From contig JAJNDK010000001.1 of assembly GCA_021156365.1 (NCBI GenBank), positions 496,001-560,000 of the forward strand: a stretch of 64,000 nucleotides of DNA, in the 5' to 3' direction. Made by a program: the position numbers and the translations under genes. Below the pieces are notes generated by a model. The model did no database searches. It was not told where the DNA came from and saw only the letters and a program-made list of their open reading frames with translations. Positions 9,201 through 18,756 of this stretch are shown here, in pieces; the stretch's first letter is position 1; each line of letters starts with the position of its first letter. Origin of the DNA: Bacteroidota bacterium (GTDB taxonomy: Bacteria; Bacteroidota; Bacteroidia; B-17B0; Aurantibacillaceae).

Positions 9201-10877
9201 AACCCTCTTTCGCTTACTACTAAAGCAATGACCGAAAAGCTAGAGAGAGTTTATGCTTTTAGCCGGCTTGCGCCAAACAATCCGGGCGGCTGTCAGGATC
9301 CAAGATCTGGGACAGGTGGTCCGACGTTCTACGACTACACCATCAGGGAAGATCTTTCACTTGTTACCAGTCATCACCTGGGGAAAATAGAATCGGTGTC
9401 GGATGGCTCAAGCACCACCTCATATAATTATGGAGGCACCGCTATTTCCGAAAATTATGTGCATCCTACCAGCGAAGACGTCAAATACACCTTCAGCTTT
9501 CCATACCCTGCCGGCAGCACTACGGGATGTGTTTTTATATATGATAAAACAGACCATTATATATTTGACAAATCCGCTTTTCGTAATGTATTCTCAGTCC
9601 TCTTATCTACTTCCACTACCAAAGACGGGATTACCATTACAGAATCGACTGCAAGAGATGGCTATACAGGAGCGCCCATACATACAACAGTAACAGACCC
9701 TACAAGAGGAGTTTTTGATACCTATACCACCTATGCGTATACCGAAACCTTACCAAACACCACTACCTTAGTATATCCTTCTTTTAATCTTAAATCAAAG
9801 AATGAGTCCAACAGTAATATGTTGACTCCGGTTAGCTCTACAAAAACAGTAAAAGGAAATGCCTATATCATCAGCGAATCCAAAGCCACTTATTCCAATG
9901 TATATCCTTTGCGGGTAAGATTCGGTAATACTCCGAATTACGGTACATCAAATATCACAAAACAGTGGTACCATTTGCATGAAACATTCGAGCGCCTGTT
10001 AGATGATGATGTCCCCGAAAGCGCAGTACCTACAGGTAACGACTGGCGTAAGGTGAGCACAAATACCCTTTATGATTTTTCTTATAACTGCATTGAACAG
10101 GAAGGGTTAAATGGCCGTAAAACAGCGTCGAGATGGGGCTATAAAAATATGTATAAGCTGGCAAGCGTAACCAATGCCAATTACAATTCATTTACTTTTT
10201 CAGGTTTTGAGGACGCTGTAATAGGTCCCGGAAATAACAATGTGTTGTTCGGTGGTGAAGTAAGCCACGGAGAAACGGCACAGGGCCCGACTACTTATGC
10301 TCTCAACCCGACTTTTTTGATCAAGCCACATACGGGCTTTAGCATGGCCGGTGTAGCTCCTAACCAGGCAGGGCCGGGATTCAACGCGTCTAATTTTGAA
10401 ATTGGCAGAACATACATAGCAAAAGTGTGGGTGCATAAGCTTAGTCCGCCAACAGCTACACTCAGCCTACAGCTCAATGGCAATCTGGGAAGTACTCCTT
10501 ATTCGCTAACAAAAACTGTAGCAAGAAATAACCAGGCTAACATTACGGTAGGCGACTGGGTATTGATGAGTACCGAAATAGAAGTTCCCGATAATTTCAA
10601 TTTGTCCTTAACGCACAACATGTCTGTTACACTATCAAATACAGGCACTGCTATTAAAGCCTACTTCGATGATTTTGCATTTCATCCGAAAGACGCAGTA
10701 GTAACAGGCAATGTGTACAATGAGAAGACAGGTGCATTGGTGGCGCAGCTCGACAATGACAATTTTGCCACTTTCTATAATTATGACAATGCCCTGCGTT
10801 TAACTTCCGCTCTTAAAGAATACAGCGGTGGAATTAAAAAAGTAAGCGAAAGTGAATATCATTATGCCAAACCCTGA
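6222..10877 (+). CDS. RHS locus 1, A protein: SpvB/TcB-like shell protein
   Basis: A 1551-residue exported protein. It has a signal peptide (about 1-35), then the signature block at about residues 52-115 (DGYTGDFNYSVPLVTVPG, NYHAGI, ASWLGLGWDYNPG) found at the start of SpvB/TcB-like partners of YD-repeat proteins. A later block KIVMTYESDRYHREG is also typical. Near the C-terminus, about 1325-1490, is a jelly-roll-like region ending in KAYFDDFAFHP, followed by a conserved end module (LDNDNFATFYNYDNALRL). The same module closes the second A protein at 47.6 kb. The B1 gene follows after 76 bases on the same strand. By analogy with Tc toxins, A plus B may build a hollow shell around the B tip; that function is inference. 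Confidence 0.8.
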   Translation: MILISFKQTKRPVSFVLLCCLIFELALPLQSTAAAAQSGGGGTVASSLSSMVDGYTGDFNYSVPLVTVPGPNGENVSVSANYHAGIAVNQKASWLGLGWDYNPGEITRQVVGAPDDYNGVTVNQYFGNTSPSLTHQKTTAMFGSLYNNNINTNPYAGDPNSMSYTKSGDNKSAYYNLTENDRCDMIAACGPSGSSTTCYDPNFTPTSNVNYRFNKHTVPYTGLAYDQYNVSGEGIGGALHPYHLGEVQVHQEVNAVKTGMSVSAKKCQFHFENSSIQSVNMSNYTSGTVVNQTTNRIHSGTYVKYFTNYEINNNANLYSYTNKSGYLDYKPITNLSTVRRTLPDQRPDVIGAFQITNTSGITYHYSLPVYQWEDVTASFDNNGNSQVMRLASCPYATSWKLTAITGPDYEDANGNYTADEGDLGYWISYNYSLWSDNYEWASQRYNAKSDALISAKMVNLMTTSTAVGNQYKKNNSLSFGRGQVYALNYIKTASHTAYFVKSIRMDEQSYNNVINTSAKPIASLKLDRVVLLRNEDKNLLINSTGMATDPRFDYSTCVSALTDQNFINVTRYTNNKAAIDKAALTTAELGSNYSLAKKYIGNINNSFSTSFGYFSLWPIPGHHVSGSPLPNSVYKVLTAYTGSTDFNNSGKLTLKKVTIYNLNGEKITPSIDFDYGESLSSKNPDFNVDKTDLWGYYKSDYVNSHYVTSASKDYVDAWSLREINTSLGGKIVMTYESDRYHREGFNGDAPFYQIFTGNLSVGTVSSNKPHLIFPISNIGNNSDVTFFDNDFGSFYLLAPEPGYGMYGVYSKLEQCLKPAQPYNGGNSWFPAIVYQHLVRYGNVLPASGGSGAGPYPSLLVGMIPEFTFNCQPGYGPTTLSSNIGVPHAVCFRSYLYGGGVRVNKISVTDPFSGNTYTQKFEYGDGYCPVVPKPNAFSTHNGPSNHDVVMNTKPLIDSKLTGWVGYDFCKQYSLNSKNETSGSITQTFANSTLTNPLSLTTKAMTEKLERVYAFSRLAPNNPGGCQDPRSGTGGPTFYDYTIREDLSLVTSHHLGKIESVSDGSSTTSYNYGGTAISENYVHPTSEDVKYTFSFPYPAGSTTGCVFIYDKTDHYIFDKSAFRNVFSVLLSTSTTKDGITITESTARDGYTGAPIHTTVTDPTRGVFDTYTTYAYTETLPNTTTLVYPSFNLKSKNESNSNMLTPVSSTKTVKGNAYIISESKATYSNVYPLRVRFGNTPNYGTSNITKQWYHLHETFERLLDDDVPESAVPTGNDWRKVSTNTLYDFSYNCIEQEGLNGRKTASRWGYKNMYKLASVTNANYNSFTFSGFEDAVIGPGNNNVLFGGEVSHGETAQGPTTYALNPTFLIKPHTGFSMAGVAPNQAGPGFNASNFEIGRTYIAKVWVHKLSPPTATLSLQLNGNLGSTPYSLTKTVARNNQANITVGDWVLMSTEIEVPDNFNLSLTHNMSVTLSNTGTAIKAYFDDFAFHPKDAVVTGNVYNEKTGALVAQLDNDNFATFYNYDNALRLTSALKEYSGGIKKVSESEYHYAKP

Positions 10878-10953
10878 TGAACCGACAACCCGGTAAAACA
10901 ACTTGAATCGTTATGTCGCAGTACAGTAAACAATACTAATATTTTATAATTTC

Positions 10954-13900
10954 ATGATGAATTATTTCAGATCCTTACTTTTTGCCTTCATGGCATCCGT
11001 ATCCACCTACGCACAGGTTGTTGTATCACCGGCCTGCGATGTAAAATGGAATACCCACAAAAACACCAACGGAGACACCTGGCTTGTTTTAACAAACACG
11101 TCCGCATGGGGAAGCGCGCATTCCAAAAACGGGATGTTGCCGGGAAACGATTATGGTGTAGTACAATATCACCTCGATCGCCTTGAAGAAGCTTTCGCGT
11201 TTGGTTTTAACAATCTTAGCAACGATAATGAAGCTCAAACAGATCCGACGTTATACGTTAAAAATATTGACCTGGGATTTGTATACCAGGAACATAGCCT
11301 TTACACACTGGCGGGAGGAAAACTTAAAGTGGCCATGACCGGAGTGGATGTCGAAAAAGATCTGACCGTTATTGTTAATCGCACAGCTGCTACTGCGGAT
11401 TTTTATATTAACAACGATCTTGTTAAGAGTGTTGAGTACGTTAGCGAACCTGCTACGCTGAATGTAACGGGATTAATGCCGCCCGGTACAAGCTTAAATA
11501 AGCTGACCTGTAATTTCTTCGGATATCCACTCGAAGTACATGTGGCAAAAGCACATGCTACCGCCGAGAGCCCCGAATCAGGGATTATTGCTTTGTCGGC
11601 GGAAGGCGGCACACCTCCTTATCGTTTTGTATGCGCTGAAACAGGTCCGGGTTCTGAGCTCTTTGCCGGGCTTGCTCCAGGGAGCTATCATATTACTGTA
11701 AGCGATTCGCTCAATGATAGCGTGATCGTTATTACTGATATTGGCCTGGTTAACAACTGGAGGATCCAACGTAGCATAGACGTTGCTGATACAGGATACG
11801 TTAAAACCGACGAAGACACCACCTCTGCCTCAGGGCTGATATCTTCCGGCCCGATTCCCGCAGGTGTTGATGGGTTTTGTGAGCTTACTATAGCAGACAA
11901 TACCAACAATGTAGCTTTTGGATTTTTAGGATTCAACAATGGTTCTATCCTGGCAAATTATGATATCCCGTTTGTAAATGAACAGGCCATAGATACCTTG
12001 ATCGTCTTTGTCGATTCCCTGCTCATGGAGGGTAAGATCAGCGTCCCTGATGAAGAGAAAACAGCAGAGGCCTATGCTAACCTGCACCTGATCAATTTTA
12101 AGGATGGTCTTGTACAGGTTGGCTTTAAAGAGTTCGACATCATCAATTCCGGGGAGCTTAACTATACTTCCGGCGATCTGTTCAAAATACAACGTAATGG
12201 TGATTTTATCAGCGTTTATAAAAACGGTGGACTGATCATCCGGAAAACAGCGGACAACCTGGGAGAAACCAATTTACTGAACGGGATCTTTGTAACAAAA
12301 GGCTCTTCACGGATCAGTACCCCTGCATACCTGCCTTTTGAGGAATATTCCGCAAACCCTAATTTACCCCATTACTTATGCGAGACTGCGGATCTCAACT
12401 GGGTGGAGACGCGCTCGTTTGATGGAAACGGTGTGATCAAAAGTGAGAGTAAAACATTTATGGATATGATCGGTCGCACCGTTCAAAGCCAGACAAAAAT
12501 GTTCAGTAAAAACAATGTGCTGGTATCTGAGCCTTTATTTGATAGCTATGGAAGGGTTGTTGGCCAAAGCCTGCCCGCTCCTTCTTTTTCCAGCCAGCTG
12601 TGCTATGTGTATAATTTTATAGAGCGCTCCCCGGGTATCCAGTATACCGATGCTGATTTTGACAATACACCCGGAACCGGCGCTCCCGGCGATATCATGG
12701 ATGCCTTTAATGCGCTGGGCGATGTAAATAATCCAAAAGCCGTGTATGCAGGCACTCAGGGTAAACTGGGCTGGTATTACAGTAACAACAATACAAACGA
12801 GCCTTTGGTGGCGGCAGATAACCTGCCATATGCCCGCACTGAGTTTTATAATGACGGGCGGGTACGACGATCAGCGGGTGTGGGCACCGTCTTAAAAATG
12901 GGCTCGGGTCATGAGAACAGGTTTATTTATACCAGCACTCCTGCCGCTGATGCCGAGCCTGCAAGCAATGAGCTCAACTATGTGTTTCCAAACCGTACGT
13001 ATGAGCTCAACAAAGATTTTTCGGTATGGCGCCAGGCTATCAACCTGAATTTACAGCTGTTCAAAACCATCAGCATCAACCCCGATGGTAAAGACCAGAT
13101 CACCTACACCAATTCCGCCGGGCAAACTATTGCTACCTGTATTACCGGTGACGGCTCGGGTTGTGTTACCCATAAAGAAATAAAGATCCTGGATCCTGTT
13201 GTTAGCCAGGAAAAGATCCAGAATATTTACGTACCAAAAACAACGGCGAATACGCTCCGCTTCCAGGAAATAGATGACCATATGCTACCGGTATCAACTC
13301 CAACTGCAACACCTATCCTAAAAGATCTTAACAGGGAGGTAATGCTGGTAGATGGAACCGATTATACCTATGATACCAATACCGGTTATTTTACTTTTAC
13401 AGGCAGCTATGCGAATAAAAGTCTTTACCTGCAGGTTACACACAGCACTCCTCTTGCCACCCCTCCTACCCTGTCATTAGCCATTATGGTCGATGTGGAT
13501 TATACGCAATGGACGCTTTATTTTTACGATCGCAAAGGCCGTCTGCTGGCCAACACAAGCCCTGAAGATGTAATTTGCCAGACATTGCCTGTGCTGGTAC
13601 AAAAAGTATCAGGAGACGGAGATCCGCAAAACCCTTGTGGCGATGGACGGGTAGCTGGTCTGCAAATAAATAATGCATTTAGGGCCGCAGATCAGGCTGT
13701 TGTCTTTATCGATATCGATGAGCGAATTTCTCCTCTTTACACACTCACAGACCCGGTACCTGCAAACAGTTTTATATTAAAAACCGATGCGCAGAAACAG
13801 TATGAAGATTCGGTTTATGTAACCAATGATACCTTAGTAAGAGATACCACCATCATTCTAAACCCTGCTGACAGCGGTCAATGGATCGTTAATACCGATT

Positions 13901-16900
13901 TCATTACAGATGAAGAAATGGAATTTCGCAGCCAGCTACAGGCGCTCGAAACACAGATCCCCGCCAATGCCATGCGGGGCAAAAAAATAACCTACAGCGG
14001 TGAATATGCCGTTTACAGAAAACTGAGAGGAAGCGACGATCTGGGCGAGCCGATAGCGACCATACCTTATGAGTATAGCCTCGAAGGTGATGATGGCCAG
14101 GTGGACAGCCAGGGCGGGGCTCTTATTAAATACACACCACTTCGCCTTCGCAAACAAATACAAATAGACTTTGATGACCCTTCGGAGCTGGATAAGGTGA
14201 TCGTAAAGGTAAAAAACCCCAGGATAATTTTAAACGGCTTTGAAACAGATGAAGGCGGAGACATTGGCATGTGCCTTGGCACGGTGTTCGTTCCGGGCTC
14301 TTTGCTCCCGGTACTGAATGGCATGAACATGTCAGCGAATCCCCACCTTGGTTTTGCAGGATATACCGTACCGCTGCCTCTTAACATAAAACTGGCCAAT
14401 AAGTATATGTATGATGAGTACGATCGGCTGGTCGGCTCCATAAGTGATGACGAAGGCGCGGTAGACTATGTATATGACCAGAAAGAAGACAAATTGTTGT
14501 TTACCCAAAACGATAAGCAACGGGCAAACGGTGGAAAATTCTCGTGTATTGTCTATGATAAATTAGGTCGCCCGGTCGTTTCGGGAGAATACGATCCGAT
14601 GAACGGTGGCCCCACCAATGGTGATGTACCTTATCTCTTCCAGAATTATTATGACCACAAAAACGGGATAACTGTACCTCCGGGACGGATCAGTACCGGT
14701 GTGCCTGCTTATGCCAACAATACGGAAGCATACAACGACGGACATATTTTTGAAAGGACATTTATAGAATATGATAATGCGGATGTCTTATTACCAACCA
14801 ATCTTGGAAACGGAGTGTATTACAAACAAATGTACACTGCCGCCAAAGTAAGCAAAACCTGGAATGACCAAAACACTACCTGGTACAGCTACGACGAGCT
14901 GGGCAGGCAGATATGGACGGTGCAGAACAGTGCGGAACTGGGGTATAAAACCATGAATTATATCTATGATTTCAGGGGCAATTTAATGGTGAGCGGTTAC
15001 CAGCTAAGCATGGCCGATAATATGCTTCATTATTACAGCTACGATGCCGACGAGCGTTTATCTACTGTAAAATATGGTGTTTATTCAACTACTGATCCTA
15101 ATTATGTAAAACCACTGGCCTCTTATTCCTATTACCTGCATGGGCCTCTTAAACGAACAATGCTTGGCAATAATCTGCAGGGCCTCGATTACGTATATAC
15201 CATCGACGGAAAACTAAAAAGCGTTAACAATCCGGTGAATAATCAGCCGGATCACGACCCGGGGCTGGATGGTTATACTACAGGACCCAATTCTGCTGTA
15301 AGCCCCGATGCTTTCAGTTACGCCCTTGAGTATTATAAAGGAGACTATGCCCGCGCCGGCTCTCCCGTTCAATCCTACAATAATGTATCGGTTTATAATG
15401 ATGATAACATCAGTTACACCGGCCAGATCAAGGCTATGAGCTGGCATACCCTATTGCCATCGGCTGCTTCTACGCCTTATACAAAAGCATTGATGTATGA
15501 GTACAGTTATGATGAGCTATACCGGCTTACAGGAGCTACGTTCGGAATGATTGACGAAACACTTATCACCTCTCCGGGCCATGGACCGGCGCGTCTCAAT
15601 GACTTTACACCTATGCCCGAATACAAGCTGGAAAACATCAGCTATGACAAGAACGGAAACATACAAACCCTGAAGCGTCACGCAGCTCCCATCAACACTA
15701 CCACTGCGCATCTGCTGGATGATCTCACGTATAATTATAGCAGTACACATAAGAACAGCCTGCAAAATATTAACGATGCCGCTACTAATACAGCGGGTTA
15801 TACAGCAGATCTCGACCTGCCTGCTCAATCGACCGGAGCTAATTATGTATACAACCAGATCGGCGAATTAATTGCCAACACGCAGGAAGACAAAGGCTTT
15901 GAATATAATTCGCAGGGCCTTACCACGCGTGTGTTTAAGCTGAGCAACAACAGGAGCATTGCCACCTTTACGTACAACGATCAAGGCTTACGCCACAGCA
16001 AAACCACTTACGATATCAACACTGGCCTGGCTACCAAAGTTGCCTATTACGTATACGGAGGTGGCGCACAGGTGGCCTCCTATACCACCGACCTTACTTT
16101 AACAACTCCAATAATAGTGTTACAGGATCAAAGCCTGTATGCGGCAGGACGTGTGGCCACCTATGATGCAGGTACATCTACCGCCATGTTTGAGCTCACC
16201 GACCAGGTGGGGAACGTGCGCGCCGTTGTAACGGCCAATGGTTCGGGAGCAGCACAAACGATCAGTTACACCGATTATTACCCGCATGGCGGCACACTGC
16301 CGGGAAGAAGCTACCAAAGCTCACTGAACTTCCCTTATGCTTACCAGGGGCAGCAAAAAGACGAGGAAACCGGATTACTGAATTTTGAATTAAGGCAATA
16401 TGATGCACGGATAGGAAGATGGTACAACCCGGATCCGAATAAGCAGCATCACAGCCCTTATTTAGCGATGGGGAATAATCCTGTGAGTAGTATTGATCCT
16501 GACGGAGGATGGGATGGAGATAGCGGATTCTCTGGTGACATTTGGGATCATTTCATCTCTGCTTCTGAAAGTCAACATATACATGCTAATAGTGATGACT
16601 GGATTAATAGTATGGAGGCTAAGGCAAATTATGGCATTGATATGCATAATTATAATGAGCACAGAGCTAAGTATTATAATTCAAGTTTAGGTTCATGGGG
16701 AACTCGAAAAAATATTGGAAGCAGCCAATACAATGGTTATAGTTATTGGAAAGAGGATGCTTCTTTGAAAATAGATAAGCCGCTTGCTTCCGGAGTTTAT
16801 TTCGTCTTTGAAAAGTATACTCCTAATATATATCGAAACATCTCAGGTTTCTTAAAAGAAAATCCGAAATGGCGGTATCTTCATTATATTGGCAAAAATA

Positions 16901-17343
16901 AAGAGGCGCAGGATCTCAATAGATCTGTTATTGGCCAGCTCTTAGATCCGGCTCCAAATTTTCTTTTAAGTCGTGATGAATTTCCAATGGCTTCAACAGA
17001 GGAAGGCGGCAATCCACTTACTCTAAAGGTAACATATGTTCCTGCAATTGAAAATAGTGTTCAGGGCGGTCAATTATCATGGGTTTATAGAGGATTAGAA
17101 CCAGGTTCAATAATAAAAGTTATTCCCATACCTAAGGGTGCGGAACGTTCTCCCGTGTTTGATCCTGTGCCTTTGCTTGAGTTCACTATTGGTACTTCTG
17201 CAATCCCTTCAATAATAAAAAAAATAACAGAAATAGTAATTACTCCGAAACCTGTTTTTACACCCGCTACTATTTTCATTCCTCCTATTATCCCTATACT
17301 AATGGAAGATAAACCTTTAATTGGTCCTCAACAAGAGATGTGA
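10954..17343 (+). CDS. RHS locus 1, B protein: YD-repeat protein with NucA/NucB-type nuclease tip
   Basis: A 2129-residue exported protein. It has a signal peptide (1-20, cut after TYAQ), a SprB-like repeat (about 210-265) and lectin-like surroundings. From about residue 490 come YD repeats (for example SYDELGRQIW, YNYDADERL-type units). An RHS core follows at about 1775-1848 (YYPHGGTLPG, QQKDEETGLLNFELRQYDARIGRWYNPDP, NPVSSIDPDGG). The variable tip (about 1849-2129) contains the NucA/NucB DNase motifs RDEFPMASTEEGG (D2008, E2009) and VPAIENSVQGGQL (E2033, Q2037), the pattern of secreted DNA-entry nucleases. A proline-rich hydrophobic tail of about 65 residues follows the nuclease. The DNA becomes visibly AT-richer after the core, as expected for an exchanged toxin tip. 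No immunity gene follows. Confidence 0.85.
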   Translation: MMNYFRSLLFAFMASVSTYAQVVVSPACDVKWNTHKNTNGDTWLVLTNTSAWGSAHSKNGMLPGNDYGVVQYHLDRLEEAFAFGFNNLSNDNEAQTDPTLYVKNIDLGFVYQEHSLYTLAGGKLKVAMTGVDVEKDLTVIVNRTAATADFYINNDLVKSVEYVSEPATLNVTGLMPPGTSLNKLTCNFFGYPLEVHVAKAHATAESPESGIIALSAEGGTPPYRFVCAETGPGSELFAGLAPGSYHITVSDSLNDSVIVITDIGLVNNWRIQRSIDVADTGYVKTDEDTTSASGLISSGPIPAGVDGFCELTIADNTNNVAFGFLGFNNGSILANYDIPFVNEQAIDTLIVFVDSLLMEGKISVPDEEKTAEAYANLHLINFKDGLVQVGFKEFDIINSGELNYTSGDLFKIQRNGDFISVYKNGGLIIRKTADNLGETNLLNGIFVTKGSSRISTPAYLPFEEYSANPNLPHYLCETADLNWVETRSFDGNGVIKSESKTFMDMIGRTVQSQTKMFSKNNVLVSEPLFDSYGRVVGQSLPAPSFSSQLCYVYNFIERSPGIQYTDADFDNTPGTGAPGDIMDAFNALGDVNNPKAVYAGTQGKLGWYYSNNNTNEPLVAADNLPYARTEFYNDGRVRRSAGVGTVLKMGSGHENRFIYTSTPAADAEPASNELNYVFPNRTYELNKDFSVWRQAINLNLQLFKTISINPDGKDQITYTNSAGQTIATCITGDGSGCVTHKEIKILDPVVSQEKIQNIYVPKTTANTLRFQEIDDHMLPVSTPTATPILKDLNREVMLVDGTDYTYDTNTGYFTFTGSYANKSLYLQVTHSTPLATPPTLSLAIMVDVDYTQWTLYFYDRKGRLLANTSPEDVICQTLPVLVQKVSGDGDPQNPCGDGRVAGLQINNAFRAADQAVVFIDIDERISPLYTLTDPVPANSFILKTDAQKQYEDSVYVTNDTLVRDTTIILNPADSGQWIVNTDFITDEEMEFRSQLQALETQIPANAMRGKKITYSGEYAVYRKLRGSDDLGEPIATIPYEYSLEGDDGQVDSQGGALIKYTPLRLRKQIQIDFDDPSELDKVIVKVKNPRIILNGFETDEGGDIGMCLGTVFVPGSLLPVLNGMNMSANPHLGFAGYTVPLPLNIKLANKYMYDEYDRLVGSISDDEGAVDYVYDQKEDKLLFTQNDKQRANGGKFSCIVYDKLGRPVVSGEYDPMNGGPTNGDVPYLFQNYYDHKNGITVPPGRISTGVPAYANNTEAYNDGHIFERTFIEYDNADVLLPTNLGNGVYYKQMYTAAKVSKTWNDQNTTWYSYDELGRQIWTVQNSAELGYKTMNYIYDFRGNLMVSGYQLSMADNMLHYYSYDADERLSTVKYGVYSTTDPNYVKPLASYSYYLHGPLKRTMLGNNLQGLDYVYTIDGKLKSVNNPVNNQPDHDPGLDGYTTGPNSAVSPDAFSYALEYYKGDYARAGSPVQSYNNVSVYNDDNISYTGQIKAMSWHTLLPSAASTPYTKALMYEYSYDELYRLTGATFGMIDETLITSPGHGPARLNDFTPMPEYKLENISYDKNGNIQTLKRHAAPINTTTAHLLDDLTYNYSSTHKNSLQNINDAATNTAGYTADLDLPAQSTGANYVYNQIGELIANTQEDKGFEYNSQGLTTRVFKLSNNRSIATFTYNDQGLRHSKTTYDINTGLATKVAYYVYGGGAQVASYTTDLTLTTPIIVLQDQSLYAAGRVATYDAGTSTAMFELTDQVGNVRAVVTANGSGAAQTISYTDYYPHGGTLPGRSYQSSLNFPYAYQGQQKDEETGLLNFELRQYDARIGRWYNPDPNKQHHSPYLAMGNNPVSSIDPDGGWDGDSGFSGDIWDHFISASESQHIHANSDDWINSMEAKANYGIDMHNYNEHRAKYYNSSLGSWGTRKNIGSSQYNGYSYWKEDASLKIDKPLASGVYFVFEKYTPNIYRNISGFLKENPKWRYLHYIGKNKEAQDLNRSVIGQLLDPAPNFLLSRDEFPMASTEEGGNPLTLKVTYVPAIENSVQGGQLSWVYRGLEPGSIIKVIPIPKGAERSPVFDPVPLLEFTIGTSAIPSIIKKITEIVITPKPVFTPATIFIPPIIPILMEDKPLIGPQQEM

Positions 17344-17528
17344 CCATTAAAAACAAAATATAAATAGACTTTTATTTTAGTTCTTGGGAATTGAAATGAT
17401 AATATTCTCTTAGAAAAAAATCTCTTTATGTAAAAATCTGATTTTGCCAAATTTAAAACCAGGAGTATATGTACTGTTCGCTTGTCTAATTATACATTCT
17501 TTTATCCCCACCCAAACCGGATTTTTCG

Positions 17529-17536
17529 TAATTTTG
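17529..17536 (+). promoter_or_regulatory. Probable -7 element of a Bacteroidota promoter
   Basis: TAATTTTG matches the TAnnTTTG consensus exactly and lies 18 bases before the start codon of the phosphoribosyltransferase gene. No clear TTG/TTTG is seen at the -33 spacing, so only half of the promoter is supported. Confidence 0.45.
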
Positions 17537-17554
17537 CATCCATAAATCCCGGTT

Positions 17555-18058
17555 ATGAGAAAAACAGAGATTCTGAATGCCACACAGATCCAGCAAAAGC
17601 TGAATCGCCTGGCCTATGAAGTGTACGAGAACAACTTTGAAGAAAGGGAAATGCTCATTGCCGGGATCGAGGGCAACGGATATGTGGTAGCCAAAAGGAT
17701 CTATGAGCTTCTGAAAAAGATCTCGAAAAAAGACCTGAAGCTGGGAAAGATCACACTCAACAAAAAAAATCCACTCTCCGAAGAAGTGTCTGTTGATTTT
17801 ACCGACAAAGATTTCCGGAACAAAACCGTTATCCTTGTGGACGATGTGCTAAATAGCGGGCGTACACTCATCTACGGTGTAAAAATATTTCTTGACAAGC
17901 CCGTAAAAAAACTGAACACACTGATCCTGGTCGACAGGAGCCACGGGCGTTTCCCGGTAAAAGCCGATTTTGTAGGACTTTCCTTATCCACCACCCTGCA
18001 GGAGCATATCGTTGCCGACCTGTCTGTAAAAGGCAAAGAAACGGTTTATCTTCAGTAA
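17555..18058 (+). CDS. PyrR-like phosphoribosyltransferase
   Basis: A 167-residue type I phosphoribosyltransferase. The PRPP-binding loop is clear at about residues 91-105 ([14 protein letters not shown]), and the N-terminal half has the expected fold pattern (ELLIAGI-like strand, [13 protein letters not shown] helix). The length and the [14 protein letters not shown] end fit PyrR/Hpt-like enzymes that salvage a base with PRPP. Which base is used cannot be decided. Its stop is one base from the trmD start, so the two genes are almost certainly one transcript. A regulatory (RNA-binding) role like Bacillus PyrR is not supported here, since no pyrimidine genes are nearby. Confidence 0.82.
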   Translation: MRKTEILNATQIQQKLNRLAYEVYENNFEEREMLIAGIEGNGYVVAKRIYELLKKISKKDLKLGKITLNKKNPLSEEVSVDFTDKDFRNKTVILVDDVLNSGRTLIYGVKIFLDKPVKKLNTLILVDRSHGRFPVKADFVGLSLSTTLQEHIVADLSVKGKETVYLQ

Positions 18059-18059
18059 A

Positions 18060-18755
18060 ATGCGGATCGATATTATCACTATACATCCGCAGCTGCTGGA
18101 AAGTCCGTTTCAGCATAGCATCCTGAAGCGTGCTATCGCAAAGGGAATTGTGGAAGTCAATCTCATCAACCTTCGCGATTACAGCACTTTTAAACAAAAG
18201 CAGGTAGACGACTATGCATTCGGTGGTGGCGCCGGCATGGTGATGATGATAGAACCGATCGCCAACTGTATCGAACAGCTGAAATCAGAACGTACCTACG
18301 ACGAGATCATCTATACCACTCCCGACGGGGAAACGCTCAACCAACAACAATGCAACCGTTTTTCCACGCTGAAGAATATCATTATCCTTTGCGGACACTA
18401 CAAAGGTATTGATGAACGCATCCGCGAACACTTTATTACCAAAGAGATCTCGATCGGCGATTACGTTTTGAGCGGCGGAGAGCTGGCAGCAGCGGTTCTC
18501 TGCGATGGTATCATCCGTTTGATACCTGGTGTGCTGAACGATGAAACCTCTGCCCTTACCGATTCGTTCCAGGACAACCTGCTGGCTCCGCCTGTGTATA
18601 CGCGGCCGGCAGATTACAATGGCTGGAAAGTCCCGGAGATCTTACTGAGCGGGCATTTGTCCAACATCGATAAATGGCGGCACGAAAAGAGTGTGGAGCG
18701 CACCAAACAGCGCAGGCCCGACATCTATTCCAAATTCAAAAACGGAACTGATTGA
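18060..18755 (+). CDS. trmD: tRNA (guanine37-N1)-methyltransferase TrmD
   Basis: A 231-residue SPOUT methyltransferase that puts the m1G37 mark on tRNAs using S-adenosylmethionine, which prevents +1 frameshifting. The start [21 protein letters not shown], the segment [11 protein letters not shown], the cofactor-knot pattern [12 protein letters not shown] plus [14 protein letters not shown], and the C-terminal block [12 protein letters not shown] are all diagnostic. Length matches the family. The ATG lies one base after the stop of the phosphoribosyltransferase gene, and the next gene starts one base after the trmD stop, so three genes are tightly packed. Confidence 0.97.
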   Translation: MRIDIITIHPQLLESPFQHSILKRAIAKGIVEVNLINLRDYSTFKQKQVDDYAFGGGAGMVMMIEPIANCIEQLKSERTYDEIIYTTPDGETLNQQQCNRFSTLKNIIILCGHYKGIDERIREHFITKEISIGDYVLSGGELAAAVLCDGIIRLIPGVLNDETSALTDSFQDNLLAPPVYTRPADYNGWKVPEILLSGHLSNIDKWRHEKSVERTKQRRPDIYSKFKNGTD

Positions 18756-18756
18756 T

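Noticed and set aside
12400-16400. Short tandem repeats in B1 that might suggest a CRISPR or satellite array
   Set aside because: They are protein-level YD repeats with varied DNA and no fixed spacer length.
17344-17554. Possible immunity gene after the nuclease tip
   Set aside because: The 211 bases have stops in all frames and no start with a useful length, so no immunity gene could be supported.
18691-18756. Longer start for the gene after trmD
   Set aside because: It would overlap trmD by 65 bases; the ATG at 18757 gives tight, ordinary spacing.
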